Program-made: the position numbers and the translations under genes
The notes under the pieces: generated by a model
Told to the model about the DNA's origin: nothing
The model's database searches: none
Seen by the model: the letters and a program-made list of their open reading frames with translations, nothing else
Origin: Bacillota bacterium
GTDB taxonomy: Bacteria; Bacillota; Limnochordia; Darwinibacteriales; Darwinibacteriaceae
Direction: 5' to 3'
Length of the DNA: 64,000 nt
NCBI GenBank assembly: GCA_012840725.1
Contig: DURQ01000041.1
Location: 23,051 to 87,050, forward strand
Part shown: positions 8,387 to 16,019 of the stretch, piece after piece
Numbering within the stretch: the first letter of the stretch is position 1
Layout: each line of letters opens with the position of its first letter

Positions 8387-9150
8387 CTCGCAGCCCGGCG
8401 CCTCAAGGGGATGAGGAGCCCGTATTCACAGATCAGCATCAGCACGGCCAGGACCACAACCCAGGCAAAGACCCTCTCCGTATCCAGGTTGCTGTTGGCT
8501 GTGCTGAGCAAAAAGCCCACCCCGCTCGTGCTGCCCATGAACTCGGCAAAGATCGCCGCTTTCCAGGCGAAGGAAAAGCCTACACCAAGGGTTGCAGCCA
8601 GGTGGGGGACGAGGGCCGGGAGATAGATGTCCCGCAGAACCCGGCTTTTACGGCAGCGGTACACCTGCGACATCTCCACGAGCCTCCGGTCAATGCCCTC
8701 CAGGCCGGCCGCAGCTTGGGAAAAAGCAAGGGGCAGGGTGACGATGAAGATCAGGAACACTGGCGCACCGCCGCCTGAAATGCCAAACCAGATCACGGCC
8801 AAAATGGTCCAGACAACCGGCGGGATGATCTGCACCACGGCCAGCACGGGCTTGAGGAGGGCCTGCCAGAAAGCCCCGATGCGGGAAAAGGCGGCGAGGC
8901 TGAAACCGATGAGCAGAGCAAGGCCGTACCCATAGAGCGTCCGGTGCAGAGTGATGGCGATGCTTGGGACCAGGCTGCCTTCTTCCCACAGATCGCCGAG
9001 GGCCTGCCATGTCTCCCTGGGCGAAGGGAAGATCAGCGGGTGGTAGCTCGCAGATAGGATACTCCAGAGCAGAAAGATGCCTCCCAGGCCCAAAAGCCCG
9101 GCAAGCACCTTCTGCAGTTCTGTTTTGTGCCTAGTAATAAAAGCCATCAT
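8374..9150 (-). CDS. SsuC-like ABC transporter permease
   Basis: Membrane channel subunit of the importer, 258 residues with about six hydrophobic segments. It contains the family's cytoplasmic coupling loop in the region GIDRRLVEMSQVYRCRKSRV followed by LRDIYLPALVPHL. ATG at 9150 is preferred because AGGTGGG lies about 9 nt ahead; an upstream in-frame GTG exists at 9165. It overlaps the end of the binding-protein gene by 20 nt and the ATPase start by 13 nt, so translation of the three genes is coupled. Confidence 0.87.
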   Translation of the reverse strand: MMAFITRHKTELQKVLAGLLGLGGIFLLWSILSASYHPLIFPSPRETWQALGDLWEEGSLVPSIAITLHRTLYGYGLALLIGFSLAAFSRIGAFWQALLKPVLAVVQIIPPVVWTILAVIWFGISGGGAPVFLIFIVTLPLAFSQAAAGLEGIDRRLVEMSQVYRCRKSRVLRDIYLPALVPHLAATLGVGFSFAWKAAIFAEFMGSTSGVGFLLSTANSNLDTERVFAWVVVLAVLMLICEYGLLIPLRRRAARWCS

Positions 9151-10087
9151 CGGGCAGCGTCCCACCTATCATTTCTGGAAATAGGTCCATGATGGCGCTG
9201 AAAAAGACTTCGATCAGCTCCCTCTCTTCCGCTCTGGGATAGACCTGAACATGAGTCCTCTTGAGCGACTCCTGGAACACCTCCGCCGGCTGGCCGAAAT
9301 GCCGCTCAGCTAGGGAGGCAGCCTCTTCTGGATGGGCCTCCATCCAGGCAGCGCCTGCTTGGTAGTACTCGCGGATCAGGCGGACAAGCTCTTGATTCTC
9401 CCGGGCAAAGCCGCCCCGGGCGAAGAGCCCCACGAAGGGGATGCGTTCATCGCCGCCGTGCAGCCGGCCCCATTCCTCCTGCAGGTCAAGGGACAGTACA
9501 GCCTGCTCAAAGCTGCGGAGGGTCACGGTGGCTAAGGGTTCGGGCAGGATGATGGCATCGACGCGGCCAAGCTGAAAGGTCTTCGCCCCGCTGTTTGACG
9601 GCAGGTAGACAAACTCCACCCGCCCCAGGTCGGCCCCGTGCTGCAGCAGGAAGTAGCGGGCGAGGAAGTCCAGGGGCCCTCCTTGAAGGGGCAGACAGAG
9701 CGATTTCCCCTCCAAATCCCGCCAGTTCTCGGCTTGAAAGCCGGCTGTGAGCAGATAATCCAGCCCCCAAGTGTTGGTGCTGAGGAGCTTAAGGTCTATG
9801 CCCTTGTTGTAGGCTTTGGCGCCCACGTTGACGCCGGTGACCAGAAGATCCAGATCAGAAGCGGCGGCGAGGGCAAGACCCCGCTGGTGGTCCTGGGAGA
9901 AAGTGATCTCCAGCTCTGCCTGCCCGGCCAGAAGGCCGCTCTCCTGCAGCCAGATCAGGGGCAGCATCCCTGCGGCAGGCGGACCCTGGATGCGAACCTT
10001 GACCGGTTCTCCTGCCCAGGCAGCGGCGCATGGAAGCAGCGCGCACAAGATGACCATGCCGGCCATCAGAGCTTGCAGCCTTTTCAT
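9131..10087 (-). CDS. SsuA/NMT1/THI5-like ABC substrate-binding protein
   Basis: 318-residue exported binding protein. Residues 1-26 are a Sec signal peptide (positive start MKRL, hydrophobic core, likely cleavage after AAAWA); no proper lipobox. The mature chain has the type-2 binding fold of the nitrate/sulfonate/HMP-precursor group: GMLPLIWLQESGLL, NVGAKAYNKG, DLEGKSLCLP, FQLGRVDAIILPEPLA. It begins 13 nt after the hydrogenase HydA stop with AAAGGAGGG before the ATG. The ligand is not deducible; sulfonates, nitrate-like anions and pyrimidine precursors are all transported by relatives. Its place inside a hydrogenase operon is unusual. Confidence 0.85.
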   Translation of the reverse strand: MKRLQALMAGMVILCALLPCAAAWAGEPVKVRIQGPPAAGMLPLIWLQESGLLAGQAELEITFSQDHQRGLALAAASDLDLLVTGVNVGAKAYNKGIDLKLLSTNTWGLDYLLTAGFQAENWRDLEGKSLCLPLQGGPLDFLARYFLLQHGADLGRVEFVYLPSNSGAKTFQLGRVDAIILPEPLATVTLRSFEQAVLSLDLQEEWGRLHGGDERIPFVGLFARGGFARENQELVRLIREYYQAGAAWMEAHPEEAASLAERHFGQPAEVFQESLKRTHVQVYPRAEERELIEVFFSAIMDLFPEMIGGTLPDDGFYY

Positions 10088-10099
10088 GGTAGCCCTCCT

Positions 10100-11818
10100 T
10101 TACCTCGGCCGGGCTTGGTAGGTTGTGTGCAGCAGCTCGTGAGCCCGCCCGCTCTGCGGCTCTCCGAGATATTCCTCGTACAACCTGATCACATCGGGAT
10201 TCTCATGGGACTTGCGGATGGTGTTGCTCCGGTCGAGCTGGGCCAGGCCCTGCGCCCGCTTGTCCATGATCGCTTTGCTGTTGGGCCTGGGCTGCCCTCC
10301 CCCTCCCACACAGCCGTGGGGGCAGGCCATAACCTCAATCCAGTCCAGGTCGGATCTTCCCGCCCGGACTTCGTCCAGGATGCGCCCGGCCTCGGCCAGG
10401 CCGCTTACTACAGCGATCTTGAAGGTGCGGCCGCCGATCTCGACTTCCGCTTCCTTGCGGCCCAAAAAGCCCAGGTTGAGCCGGTCCAGCGGTTCGCCGG
10501 TGAGCACTTCTTTCACCGTGCGCAGTGCGGCTTCAGTCACGCCGCCCGTGGTCCCGAAGATGGTGGCCGCTCCGGACTGGCTGCCCATGATCGAGTCGTA
10601 GTGCTCCTCGGGGAGGTGCACCAGGTCGATACCGACCTCTTTGAGCATACGCGCCAGTTCTCTCGTAGTAAGGACGGCATCCGTGTCCTGATAGCCGCTG
10701 TCGCGGTGCTCCGGCCGCTCTTTCTCGAATTTCTTAGCGGTACAGGGCATGATGGAAACAGTGTAGATCTGCGCCGGATCGATCCCCAGCTGCTGCGCGT
10801 AATAGGTCTTGGCCAGTGTTGAAAACATCTGCTGCGGCGACTTGGCTGAAGAAAGATGATCGATCAGGTCGGGGTAGTTGTGCTCAGCGTACTTGACCCA
10901 GCCAGGGCAGCAGGATGTGATGTGGGGCAGGTCCTTGTTCCCCTCAATGCGGGAGATAAACTCCCAGCCTTCTTCCAGGACGGTCAAATCAGCAGTGAAC
11001 TCTGTGGAAAAGACCCGGTCGAAGCCGAGCAGCCTGAGAGCTGCCACCAGCTGGCCGGTCACCACCGTCCCGGGCTCCAGGCCGAACTCTTCTCCGATCG
11101 TTGCCTGGATGGAAGGAGCAGTCTGCACCACTACGAACTTGTCCCTATCCTCCAGTGCCCGCCAGACCGCGTTGATCTCGCTCACTTCAGTGATCGCCCC
11201 TACGGGGCAGACGGCCGAACACTGGCCGCAGTTTGCGCAGTTGATCTCGCTGAGGGGAAGATCAAAGGCTGTGGTCACGATGGAGTTAAAGCCGCGGCCG
11301 GCAAACCCCAGGGCCGCGATGCCCTGAATCTCTTCACACGCCCGCACGCAGCGGCCGCAGAGGATGCACTTGTTCGGTTCCCTGCGCAGGGCGGGACCGG
11401 TTTCGTCATCGGGGAAGCTGCGCTGCTCGCCGCGGAGGCGGTCAACGTCTTCCTTGGTCACGCCAAGCCTAAAGGTGATATCCTGCAGCTCGCAGCTGCC
11501 ATTGCGGTAGCAGCTCAGGCAGTCCCGGGGGTGGTTGGCGAGCAGCAGTTCCACATTGCGCCGCCGTGCCCGGCGGGCCCGGCTGCTGCGGGTGCTGATC
11601 TCCATACCTTCTGCTGCTTCAGTGGCACAGGAAGCGAGGAGCCTGCCGCTGCGCACATCCTCCACCATGCACACCCGGCACGATACGTGCAGTGACAGGT
11701 CTGGATGGTAGCAGAGGGTGGGGATGTCGATGCCCAGGGAATGGGCTGCCTGCAGAATGGTAGTCCCCCGTTCCACTTCGACGGTATGTCCATCTATGGT
11801 AAAGGTGATCTTGTTCAT
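10100..11818 (-). CDS. hydA: [FeFe] hydrogenase catalytic subunit (HydA of a trimeric bifurcating enzyme)
   Basis: Catalytic subunit for reversible H2 formation, 572 residues, cytoplasmic. Residues 1-75 form a plant-type [2Fe-2S] domain (C36, C47, C50, C64). Next comes the His-Cys3 [4Fe-4S] site (H96, C100, C103, C109) and a two-cluster ferredoxin domain (C151/154/157/161 and C194/197/200/204). The H-cluster motifs are all intact: L1 TSCCPGW at 301, L2 MPCTAKKFE at 357, L3 ending MACPHGCVGGGGQP at 510. Downstream of the NuoE- and NuoF-like subunits in one operon, it matches the HydABC/HndABCD electron-bifurcating group, which couples reduced ferredoxin and NADH (or NADPH) oxidation to H2. The maturases HydEFG are not in this window. 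Confidence 0.96.
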   Translation of the reverse strand: MNKITFTIDGHTVEVERGTTILQAAHSLGIDIPTLCYHPDLSLHVSCRVCMVEDVRSGRLLASCATEAAEGMEISTRSSRARRARRRNVELLLANHPRDCLSCYRNGSCELQDITFRLGVTKEDVDRLRGEQRSFPDDETGPALRREPNKCILCGRCVRACEEIQGIAALGFAGRGFNSIVTTAFDLPLSEINCANCGQCSAVCPVGAITEVSEINAVWRALEDRDKFVVVQTAPSIQATIGEEFGLEPGTVVTGQLVAALRLLGFDRVFSTEFTADLTVLEEGWEFISRIEGNKDLPHITSCCPGWVKYAEHNYPDLIDHLSSAKSPQQMFSTLAKTYYAQQLGIDPAQIYTVSIMPCTAKKFEKERPEHRDSGYQDTDAVLTTRELARMLKEVGIDLVHLPEEHYDSIMGSQSGAATIFGTTGGVTEAALRTVKEVLTGEPLDRLNLGFLGRKEAEVEIGGRTFKIAVVSGLAEAGRILDEVRAGRSDLDWIEVMACPHGCVGGGGQPRPNSKAIMDKRAQGLAQLDRSNTIRKSHENPDVIRLYEEYLGEPQSGRAHELLHTTYQARPR

Positions 11819-11839
11819 GCAGCTTCTCCTTTCTCCGTC

Positions 11840-13714
11840 TCAAGCGCCCTGGGCGATGGCGTGCACCGGGCACTTGGCAGCGCACGCGCCGCAGACCAAG
11901 CAGCTTCCAGCATCGATGTGGTGAGGCTGGCGCCGCTCGCCGCTGACCGCGCCCGCGGGGCAGACCCTTACGCAAAGCCCGCAGCCTATGCAGACAGCAG
12001 CGTTGATCTGGTAAGGTGCGCTCGTGCCTGCGCAGACATTCGCCGGGCAGCGCTTGTCCCTAATGTGGGCTTCGTACTCATCCCGGAAGTACTGGAGGGT
12101 GCTGAGAACGGGGTTCGGAGCGGAACCGCCCAGCTGGCAGAGGGAGGTGTCCCTGATGTGGCAGGCGAGCTCCTCCAAAAGTTCGAGATCGCCATCCTTG
12201 CCATCGCCCGAGCAGATCCTGTCCAGGATCTCCAGCATGCGCTTGGTGCCCTCACGGCAGGGGGTGCACTTGCCGCAGGATTCGTTTTGGGTGAATTTCA
12301 GGAAAAAGCGGGCCACATCGACCATGCAGGTGTTCTGGTCCATGACCACCATACCGCCGGAACCCATCATCGCCCCGACTTCCCGCAGAGACTCGTAGTC
12401 GATGGGAAGATCGAGGAGTTCAGCGGGGATACAGCCGCCCGAGGGGCCGCCGATCTGCACCGCTTTCAGCTGAGCACCCGCAGGGAGTCCGCCGCCGATG
12501 TCGTAAATGACTTCCCGCAGCGACATGCCCATGGGAACTTCCACGAGGCCGGTGTGGGCGATCTTGCCGGTGAGGGCAAAGACTTTCGTACCCTTGCTCC
12601 CCTCGGTGCCGATGCCCGCAAACCACTCGGCTCCGCGGTCTATGATTTCAGCCACGTTGGCGAAGGTCTCTACATTGTTGATGTTGGTGGGTTTGCCCCA
12701 GAGGCCGGAAACGGAGGGGAAGGGAGGCTTGGGCCGGGGCATGCCCCGCCGGCCTTCGATGGAAGCCATAAGCGCAGTCTCTTCGCCGCAGACGAAGGCG
12801 CCCGCTCCCTTTTTGATGTGGAGATCGAAGCTGAAGCCGCTTCCAAAAAGGTTCTCCCCCAAAAGGCCCTGCTCCCGCGCCTGCTTGAGGGCGATCTCAA
12901 GGCGCTTAATAGCCAGGGGATACTCGGCTCTGACGTAGATATACCCTTCATCGGCCCCGATAGCATAGGCGCCGATGATCATGCCTTCGATAACCCGGTG
13001 AGGATCGCCCTCCAGCAGGCTGCGGTCCATGAAGGCACCGGGATCGCCTTCGTCAGCGTTGCAGACGATGTACTTCTTATCGCTGGGCGTGCGGCTGGTC
13101 AGCTCCCATTTGAGGCCGGTTGGGAAGCCGGCACCCCCCCGCCCGCGCAAGCCGGCCTTCTTGACCTCGGAGATAACCTCTTCCGGGGTCATCTCGGTCA
13201 AGGCCTTCGCACAGGCGGCATAGCCGCCGCAGGCGATGTACTCAGTTATGCTTTCAGGGTCAATACGGCCGCAGTTGGCAAGAGCGATGCGCAGCTGCCT
13301 GCCGAAGAAATCCAGTTCATCATAGGTTGGGACTCCTTCCACAAGCGGTTCGCCATCGGCCATCTGAGCCACAGCCAGCTCTTCCACAACCCTGCCGCCC
13401 ATCACATGGCTGGCGATGATGCGCGGCACATCCTTCACTGCCACACTGCCGTAGGTTACCCGCGGCCCGCCGGGCAGCTGCACATCGAGGAGCGGCTCGT
13501 ACTGGCACATGCCGATACACCCCGTCTGGCATACCTCCACATCGAGCCTGCGGTTCTCCACTTCCCGCAGTACTGCTTTGAGGATCTCCCTGGCTCCAGC
13601 TGCTATCCCGCAGGTCCCCATGCCTATGATGATCCGAGGCTTAGCTCGCTTTCTTTCAGCCAGCTGCTGGGCAAGGGCCGCCCTCAACTCGTTCAGTTCC
13701 TTTGCTGACCTCAT
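11840..13714 (-). CDS. hydB: NuoF-like NAD(P)H/flavin subunit of the bifurcating hydrogenase
   Basis: 624-residue diaphorase subunit, thought to be the bifurcation site. Order of parts: N-terminal thioredoxin-like [2Fe-2S] domain (C35, then CQTGCIGMC at 62-70); the 51-kDa NuoF core with GRGGAGFPTG and CNADEGDPGAFMDR for FMN and NAD(P)H; an SLBB segment; the [4Fe-4S] motif ESCGKCTPCREGT; and a C-terminal two-cluster ferredoxin (CIGCGLCVRVCPAGA and CLVCGACAAKCP). This architecture is the standard one for HydB/HndC. The start overlaps the stop of the 24-kDa subunit (ATGA, 13711-13714). NADH versus NADPH preference cannot be read off. Confidence 0.95.
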   Translation of the reverse strand: MRSAKELNELRAALAQQLAERKRAKPRIIIGMGTCGIAAGAREILKAVLREVENRRLDVEVCQTGCIGMCQYEPLLDVQLPGGPRVTYGSVAVKDVPRIIASHVMGGRVVEELAVAQMADGEPLVEGVPTYDELDFFGRQLRIALANCGRIDPESITEYIACGGYAACAKALTEMTPEEVISEVKKAGLRGRGGAGFPTGLKWELTSRTPSDKKYIVCNADEGDPGAFMDRSLLEGDPHRVIEGMIIGAYAIGADEGYIYVRAEYPLAIKRLEIALKQAREQGLLGENLFGSGFSFDLHIKKGAGAFVCGEETALMASIEGRRGMPRPKPPFPSVSGLWGKPTNINNVETFANVAEIIDRGAEWFAGIGTEGSKGTKVFALTGKIAHTGLVEVPMGMSLREVIYDIGGGLPAGAQLKAVQIGGPSGGCIPAELLDLPIDYESLREVGAMMGSGGMVVMDQNTCMVDVARFFLKFTQNESCGKCTPCREGTKRMLEILDRICSGDGKDGDLELLEELACHIRDTSLCQLGGSAPNPVLSTLQYFRDEYEAHIRDKRCPANVCAGTSAPYQINAAVCIGCGLCVRVCPAGAVSGERRQPHHIDAGSCLVCGACAAKCPVHAIAQGA

Positions 13715-14232
13715 CCAGCGGCCACCTCCGTATGCACCGGCTGGCGGTAGCCGTCGAGGATGGACTTGATGTTCTCGGGATTAACCCGTCCGTGGGTGTC
13801 GTCGTTGATCATGATCACGGGCGCCAGTCCGCAGGCACCGATGCAGGCCACAGTCTCCAGGGTGAACTCCAGATCGGGTGTGGTGCCGCCCGCCTCGATA
13901 CCAAGGACATTCTGGATGGCCTTAAGCACTTCTCCGCCTCCCCTGACGTGGCAGGCAGTCCCCGTGCAGACCTTGATCACGTTCCTGCCCCGCGGCCGGA
14001 GGTGAAACTGACTGTAGAAAGTGGCGACTCCGTACACCTTCGTGAACGAGATGTTCAGGCTCCGGGCGATCTCGCGCATCACCTCAGCGGGCAGGTAGCC
14101 GTAGGCTTCCTGGGCATCCTGGAGAATCGGCACAAGGAAGCGTTCTTCCCTGGCATAGCGGTTCAAAACCTGCTGCAGGGGCTGCAGGTAGGCCTGCATG
14201 CTCTGTTTGTCCTGACCACAAATGCATCCCAT
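13711..14232 (-). CDS. hydC: NuoE-like [2Fe-2S] subunit of the bifurcating hydrogenase
   Basis: 173-residue 24-kDa subunit with an N-terminal helical bundle and a thioredoxin-like [2Fe-2S] domain. The four ligands are in CTGTAC and CIGACG; the helical part has the family signature KVYGVATFYSQFHLRPRG. The start at ATG 14232 is supported by AAAGGAG 8 nt before it; an upstream in-frame extension to 14310 has none. It is the first gene of the hydrogenase operon, 117 nt downstream of the predicted transcription start. It would relay electrons within the HydABC complex. Confidence 0.95.
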   Translation of the reverse strand: MGCICGQDKQSMQAYLQPLQQVLNRYAREERFLVPILQDAQEAYGYLPAEVMREIARSLNISFTKVYGVATFYSQFHLRPRGRNVIKVCTGTACHVRGGGEVLKAIQNVLGIEAGGTTPDLEFTLETVACIGACGLAPVIMINDDTHGRVNPENIKSILDGYRQPVHTEVAAG

Positions 14233-14355
14233 GATCCCATCTCCTTTGCAAATTTCGTAACGTCCAGGCAACAACCATCTTGCTGATCCGGGTAGAAACT
14301 CGAGGTCCATTTCTTTCTGCTGGTGAATTTCGTTATTTTTTTCACGAGCAACTTC

Positions 14356-14385
14356 ATTATACTAACCCTGCCCAGAGCCTGTCAA
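14356..14385 (-). promoter_or_regulatory. Consensus sigma-A promoter of the hydrogenase operon
   Basis: TTGACA (14385-14380), 18-nt spacer, TATAAT (14361-14356) on the minus strand: both hexamers are perfect. A second TTGACT lies at 14400-14395. This is the best housekeeping promoter in the window and implies strong basal expression. Confidence 0.85.
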
Positions 14386-14432
14386 TTGATGGTCAGTCAA
14401 ATTTCCCGCAGATATGTTATGGTTCTATTAGT

Positions 14433-14966
14433 TTACATGCGGTGAGGTGCGAAATCTTCCGGCAGGAGTTCGTAGTCAATGGATGACTGCAGCTCACCCA
14501 GCTGGTCTTTCCAGGAGTCGATCCTGACCCCGGCCTTCCTAAAACCGAGTTTCTCTTCGTAAACGTGCTGGGCACGGGTGTTCTTCACATTTGTGTCCAG
14601 GATTATCCTGGTAAAGCCCAGTTCATCGAAGAGATAGGCGATCAGCATCTTGAGGAACTTGGTGCCGTAACCCTTTTCCTGATGGTCGAACCGGCAGATC
14701 TTGATCCCGATCTCCGCCGTGCCCCCGCCTTTATTGCGGTAGTTCATCTCACCTACTGGCACCGAGGCAACCTCCAAGATCAACCTGCGGTGGATGCCGT
14801 CTTCGTCCTGTGCCAGCAGCTTGACAACCTCTTCCTCAGTGGTGCCGAGTCCCAGGGGGAACCCGGCATGCTCCATCACCTTGCCGTCGTTCCACCACTG
14901 GCAGAGCAGCCTGGCGTCCCCGACTTCTGCATCTCTGATTACCAGTTCGCTGTGTTCTAAGCGCAT
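14433..14966 (-). CDS. GNAT-family N-acetyltransferase (RimJ-like)
   Basis: 177-residue acetyl-CoA-dependent acetyltransferase. It starts with a Rim-type first strand (LVIRDAEVGDARLLCQWWND), has the acetyl-CoA-binding turn at EKGYGTKFLKMLIAYLF, and ends with the family's NxxAxxxYEKxGF element as NTRAQHVYEEKLGFRKAG. ATG 14966 is preceded by AAGGAGG at 4 nt spacing, so the longer frame to 15032 is rejected. Acceptor unknown: small amines, ribosomal-protein N-termini or antibiotics are acted on by relatives. It is encoded upstream of the hydrogenase promoter in the same direction. Confidence 0.85.
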   Translation of the reverse strand: MRLEHSELVIRDAEVGDARLLCQWWNDGKVMEHAGFPLGLGTTEEEVVKLLAQDEDGIHRRLILEVASVPVGEMNYRNKGGGTAEIGIKICRFDHQEKGYGTKFLKMLIAYLFDELGFTRIILDTNVKNTRAQHVYEEKLGFRKAGVRIDSWKDQLGELQSSIDYELLPEDFAPHRM

Positions 14967-15051
14967 AGCGTCCTCCTTGGGCAGAAGAAACCTGCCTAAA
15001 TGTGTTTTTGCGTTCCACGCACCTGTTTCCATTTCCTTCTATCCAAGCAGC

Positions 15052-15080
15052 AAAAAAAGAGCCCAGATTGCACTGAGCTC
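15052..15080 (-). terminator. Rho-independent terminator of the PAS/MCP gene
   Basis: An 8-bp stem with one G-U pair and 6-nt loop (15080-15059) followed by seven T residues on the minus strand, 38 nt past the PAS/MCP stop. Confidence 0.85.
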
Positions 15081-15117
15081 TACCTCGTCTTAATCTGTTC
15101 GGCCGGTACTGATCGCG

Positions 15118-15924
15118 TCAGCGGCGCTCGTCCGCCTGACTGCGGGTCTTCCAGACCTCTAGAATTCGAGACACCAGCGTCTCTACTTCGGCGATGGCCG
15201 CCCGCACCTGGGCAGCTGCCTGGTTGGAACGATCGGAAAGCTGACCCACCTCTTCTGCCACAACTTCGAAGCCGCGGCCGAGGTCCCCCAACCGGGCAGC
15301 TTCGATGGTGGCGTTGATCGATACCATCTTGGTCTGCTTGGCTATGTAGGTGATGGAGTTGACCAGTTTGCCGATGTTATCAGGGATCTTGGCCAGTTCG
15401 GAGATCATGGCTTCCACCGCGTCTTCCTGCTCCCTGATCTTGGCAGCGGCCTCCGCGTTTTCCTGTTCCAGCTGTTTTTCCACAGTGATGTCCTGGCCGA
15501 AGCCCACCAGGCCGATAACCTGCCCGCTGTCGTCACGGATGGGCAGTTTGGAGGTGCGCAGCCACCTCTGCCGGCCGGTTGCCTTTTCAATCAGGAGCTC
15601 TTCCCGGTCGATAATGGACTTGCCCTGCTGCAGCACGGCACAGTCATCGCGCCAAAACTGCTCGGCGATGTGCCTTGGAAAGAGATCGAAGTCGGTTTTG
15701 CCCAACACCTGGGATTCGTCTCTGATCCCCTGGTTGTCTAGATCCACAGGGTTGGTAAGAAGCTTCCTGCCTTCAAGGTCTTTGGCGTAGACGGCGATCT
15801 TGAGATTATCTTTGACCGCCCGCAGCAGGCGCCTCTCCCAGTTGAGCTGTTCCTCAAGCTCCCGGATGCGCTCTCTGGCGGCCTGCAGGTCCAGTTCGTC
15901 CAACTGATCCAGGTGGTTGCTCAT
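15118..15924 (-). CDS. Soluble PAS domain protein with truncated chemoreceptor signalling tip
   Basis: 268-residue cytoplasmic signalling protein with no membrane segment. A coiled-coil region at residues 10-40 precedes a PAS domain (about 40-150, ending GLVGFGQDITVEKQLE). A second coiled coil leads into part of the methyl-accepting chemotaxis signalling hairpin (TKMVSINATIEAARLGDLGRGF, then VVAEEVGQLSDRS). Only a short piece of the MCP rod surrounds the tip, far less than a normal receptor. The PAS ligand is unknown; heme, flavin or small molecules are possible. It could feed a chemosensory array or another histidine kinase. No che genes are nearby. Confidence 0.85.
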   Translation of the reverse strand: MSNHLDQLDELDLQAARERIRELEEQLNWERRLLRAVKDNLKIAVYAKDLEGRKLLTNPVDLDNQGIRDESQVLGKTDFDLFPRHIAEQFWRDDCAVLQQGKSIIDREELLIEKATGRQRWLRTSKLPIRDDSGQVIGLVGFGQDITVEKQLEQENAEAAAKIREQEDAVEAMISELAKIPDNIGKLVNSITYIAKQTKMVSINATIEAARLGDLGRGFEVVAEEVGQLSDRSNQAAAQVRAAIAEVETLVSRILEVWKTRSQADERR

Positions 15925-16019
15925 GGCCTCTTCCCCCCGTGGTATATCACCGCTGTTTTTTTACCAGATCTTTTCGTCCTTTGAACGCCAAATCCCTTTC
16001 TTTTCATGTGATTTTTCCA

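Noticed and set aside
11705..13708. Long plus-strand open frame (667 codons) opposite the NuoF-like hydrogenase subunit
   Set aside because: It is the antisense of a clearly real gene, has no ribosome site or family motif, and arises from GC-rich codon usage.
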